Shown piece after piece: positions 62,458-64,000 of a stretch of DNA of 64,000 bases (position 1 is its first letter; each line of letters begins with the position of its first letter). The DNA comes from Thiomonas bhubaneswarensis. Its GTDB lineage: Bacteria > Pseudomonadota > Gammaproteobacteria > Burkholderiales > Burkholderiaceae_C. The DNA lies in assembly GCF_001418255.1 (NCBI RefSeq), contig NZ_LIPV01000001.1:186001-250000 (forward strand). Reading direction: 5' to 3'. The notes beneath the pieces are model-generated. The model was not told where the DNA came from and did not search any database. It saw only the letters and a program-made list of their open reading frames with translations. Made by a program: the position numbers and the translations under genes.

Positions 62458-63585
62458 TCACAGCGCGCGGGCGATCAGCATTTTCTGCACGTCGGAGGTG
62501 CCTTCGTAAATCTGGCAAACCCGCACATCGCGCCAGATGCGCTCGACGGGAAAATCCGCCACGTAGCCGTAGCCGCCGTGGATCTGCATCGCCGCGCTGC
62601 ACACCCGCTCGGCCATTTCGCTGGCCATCAGCTTGGCCATGGCGGCTTCCTTCAGACAGGGCTGGCCCGCGTCCTTAAGACTGGCCGCATGCCACAGCAG
62701 CTGCCGCGCGGATTCGATCTGCATGGCCATCTCAGCCAGACGGAACTGCACCGCCTGATGCTCGAAGATGGATTTGCCGAAGGCGCTGCGATCGTGCGCG
62801 TAGCGCTGCGCCGCTTCGAAGGCCGCGCGCGCCATGCCGACGGCTTGCGCCGCAATGCCGATGCGCCCGCCTTCCAGGCCGGAGAGGGCGATTTTGTAGC
62901 CCTGCCCTTCCTCGCCGATGCGCTGACTCACCGGCACGCGGCAAGCCTCGAAGCGGATCTGCGCGGTGTCGCTCGCCGACTGACCGGCCTTGTCTTCCAG
63001 TCGCTCGACGATGTAGCCGGGCGCGTCGGTGGGTACGATGAAGGCGCTGATGCCCTTCTTGCCCGCCGCGCGGTCGGTGGCGGCGAGCACGATGGCGACC
63101 TGCCCGTTCTTGCCGCTGGTGATGAACTGCTTGACGCCGTCGATGACGTAGTGATCGGCCTCCAACCTTGCTGTGGTGCGGATGTTCGACGCATCCGACC
63201 CCGCCTGCGGCTCGGTCAGCGCAAACGCCCCGATCATCTCGCCGCGCGCCAGCGGCCGCAGCCACTGTTTCTTCTGCGCCCGGCTGCCCCAGGCCATGAG
63301 GATGGAGCATACCGGGCAGTTGTTGACGCTGACGATGGTGCTGGTCGCGCCGTCGGCCGCGGCGATCTCCTCGATGGCCAGCGCCAGCGACAGATAGTCC
63401 AGCCCGGCGCCGTCCCACTCCGTGGGCACGGCAATGCCCAGGCAGCCCAGCGCCGCCAGTCCCCGCAGCGCCTCGCGCGGAAAGCGGCCCTCGCGCGCCC
63501 AGGCCGCGGCGTGCGGGGCGATTTCGGCTTGAGCGAAATCACGCACCGCATCGCGGATCATGCGGTGGTCGTCATCGAGCAGCAT
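62458..63585 (-). CDS. Acyl-CoA dehydrogenase, short-chain type
   Basis: A 375-residue FAD enzyme of the acyl-CoA dehydrogenase family. The FAD-binding TEPQAGSDASNIRTTA is near residue 125 and ITSGKNGQVAIVLAATD follows. The catalytic base is Glu361 in QIYEGTSDVQK, the position used by short- and medium-chain enzymes; isovaleryl-CoA dehydrogenases instead place it in an earlier helix. So a butyryl-, isobutyryl- or 2-methylbutyryl-CoA substrate is more likely than isovaleryl-CoA. The thiolase gene ends 6 bases upstream. Confidence 0.92.
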   Translation of the reverse strand: MLLDDDHRMIRDAVRDFAQAEIAPHAAAWAREGRFPREALRGLAALGCLGIAVPTEWDGAGLDYLSLALAIEEIAAADGATSTIVSVNNCPVCSILMAWGSRAQKKQWLRPLARGEMIGAFALTEPQAGSDASNIRTTARLEADHYVIDGVKQFITSGKNGQVAIVLAATDRAAGKKGISAFIVPTDAPGYIVERLEDKAGQSASDTAQIRFEACRVPVSQRIGEEGQGYKIALSGLEGGRIGIAAQAVGMARAAFEAAQRYAHDRSAFGKSIFEHQAVQFRLAEMAMQIESARQLLWHAASLKDAGQPCLKEAAMAKLMASEMAERVCSAAMQIHGGYGYVADFPVERIWRDVRVCQIYEGTSDVQKMLIARAL

Positions 63586-63591
63586 GGTGGA

Positions 63592-64000
63592 TCAGAGCAG
63601 TTCGACCGCCATCGCCGTGGCCTCGCCACCGCCGATGCACAGCGCGGCCATGCCCTTTTTCAGCCCGCGCTGCCGCAGTGCGCCCAGCAGGGTGACGACG
63701 ATGCGCGCGCCCGAGGCGCCGATGGGGTGGCCCAGCGCCACTGCGCCGCCGTGCACGTTCACGATCTCGTGCGGCAGCTTGTATTCGCGCATGGCCGCCA
63801 TGGTGACCGCGGCGAAGGCTTCGTTCACCTCCCACAGATCCACCTCGCCCACCTGCCAGCCCGCCTTCTCCAGCGCTTTGGCAATGGCGCCGACCGGCGC
63901 GGTGGTGAACCATTCGGGCGCCTGCGCGTACACGGCGTGCGAGACGATGCGAGCGATCGGCGCGCAGCCCAGCTTGTCGGCGCTGGACTGACGCATCAGC
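63592..64000 (-). CDS. Thiolase (acetyl-CoA acetyltransferase), C-terminal part
   Basis: The frame runs off the end of the window, so only the last 135 or so codons are seen. They contain the three C-terminal thiolase signatures: VNEAFAAV, NVHGGAVALGHPIGASGARI (active-site His) and CIGGGEATAMAVELL (the usual CxGGG Cys). It is probably the acetoacetyl-CoA or 3-ketoacyl-CoA thiolase of the operon and its first gene in view. Confidence 0.93.
   Translation of the reverse strand, partial: LMRQSSADKLGCAPIARIVSHAVYAQAPEWFTTAPVGAIAKALEKAGWQVGEVDLWEVNEAFAAVTMAAMREYKLPHEIVNVHGGAVALGHPIGASGARIVVTLLGALRQRGLKKGMAALCIGGGEATAMAVELL

Overview
The window looks like chromosomal DNA from a high-GC betaproteobacterium, probably Burkholderiales. 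A Thiomonas-like organism fits, but this is inferred from gene content and compositional feel, not from a search. Support includes the dusB-fis-purH and ruvC/ruvA genes near each other, a leucine (liu-type) catabolic cluster, an OmpR/TctE-type two-component pair, AzlCD, DsbC and UbiH-type genes, and abundant short palindromic repeats of the kind common in this order. I saw no tRNA, rRNA, CRISPR array, transposase or phage gene.

Layout. 1-1341: the end of an FAD/NAD(P)H oxidoreductase, a MoaD/ThiS-like protein and a small unknown gene. 1310-3110: a GT28-type glycosyltransferase and an alanine-rich lipoprotein. 3125-6200: an ABC ATPase and fused double permease (NitT/TauT type) with no binding protein nearby. 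6406-8317: a CDF metal exporter, a PEBP protein and a small membrane protein. 8345-10544: a sensor kinase and response regulator.

10814-17748 is the most coherent accessory block: six tightly packed minus-strand genes in the order gpsA-like dehydrogenase, HAD phosphatase, glucosylglycerol-phosphate synthase, two MscS channels and a Kch-type K+ channel. Together they would make glycerol-3-phosphate, condense it with ADP-glucose, dephosphorylate the product to the compatible solute glucosylglycerol, and supply channels for osmotic downshift and K+ flow. The block is preceded by a leader with at least five consecutive hairpins.

18202-28348: SemiSWEET, a PBP4-type carboxypeptidase, pyrF-moaC, a small membrane protein, tldD, a broken PsiF-repeat gene, cytochrome b561, PPK2, a Sel1 protein and a lemA-TPM-TPM operon. 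28514-34682: AsmA, a UbiH-type hydroxylase, DsbC, AzlCD and a hypothetical gene. 34699-37997: a diheme cytochrome c peroxidase and a secreted phosphoesterase, with repeat elements lying inside the peroxidase coding sequence. 38224-49740: ruvA, fabA, a Tat-exported metallo-beta-lactamase-fold protein, a LivK-like binding protein, ruvC, secreted proteins of unknown function, a LuxR-type regulator and purH-fis-dusB.

49813-64000: a long minus-strand unit for leucine/short-chain acyl-CoA catabolism: thiolase, acyl-CoA dehydrogenase, 2-hydroxychromene-carboxylate-isomerase-like protein, acyl-CoA synthetase, both methylcrotonyl-CoA carboxylase subunits, enoyl-CoA hydratase and HMG-CoA lyase. bioB is embedded in it, presumably supplying biotin to the carboxylase. 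A vapBC module with its own promoter/operator and a DinB-like gene sit in the middle, and the start of the biotin-subunit gene carries a local 32-bp duplication.
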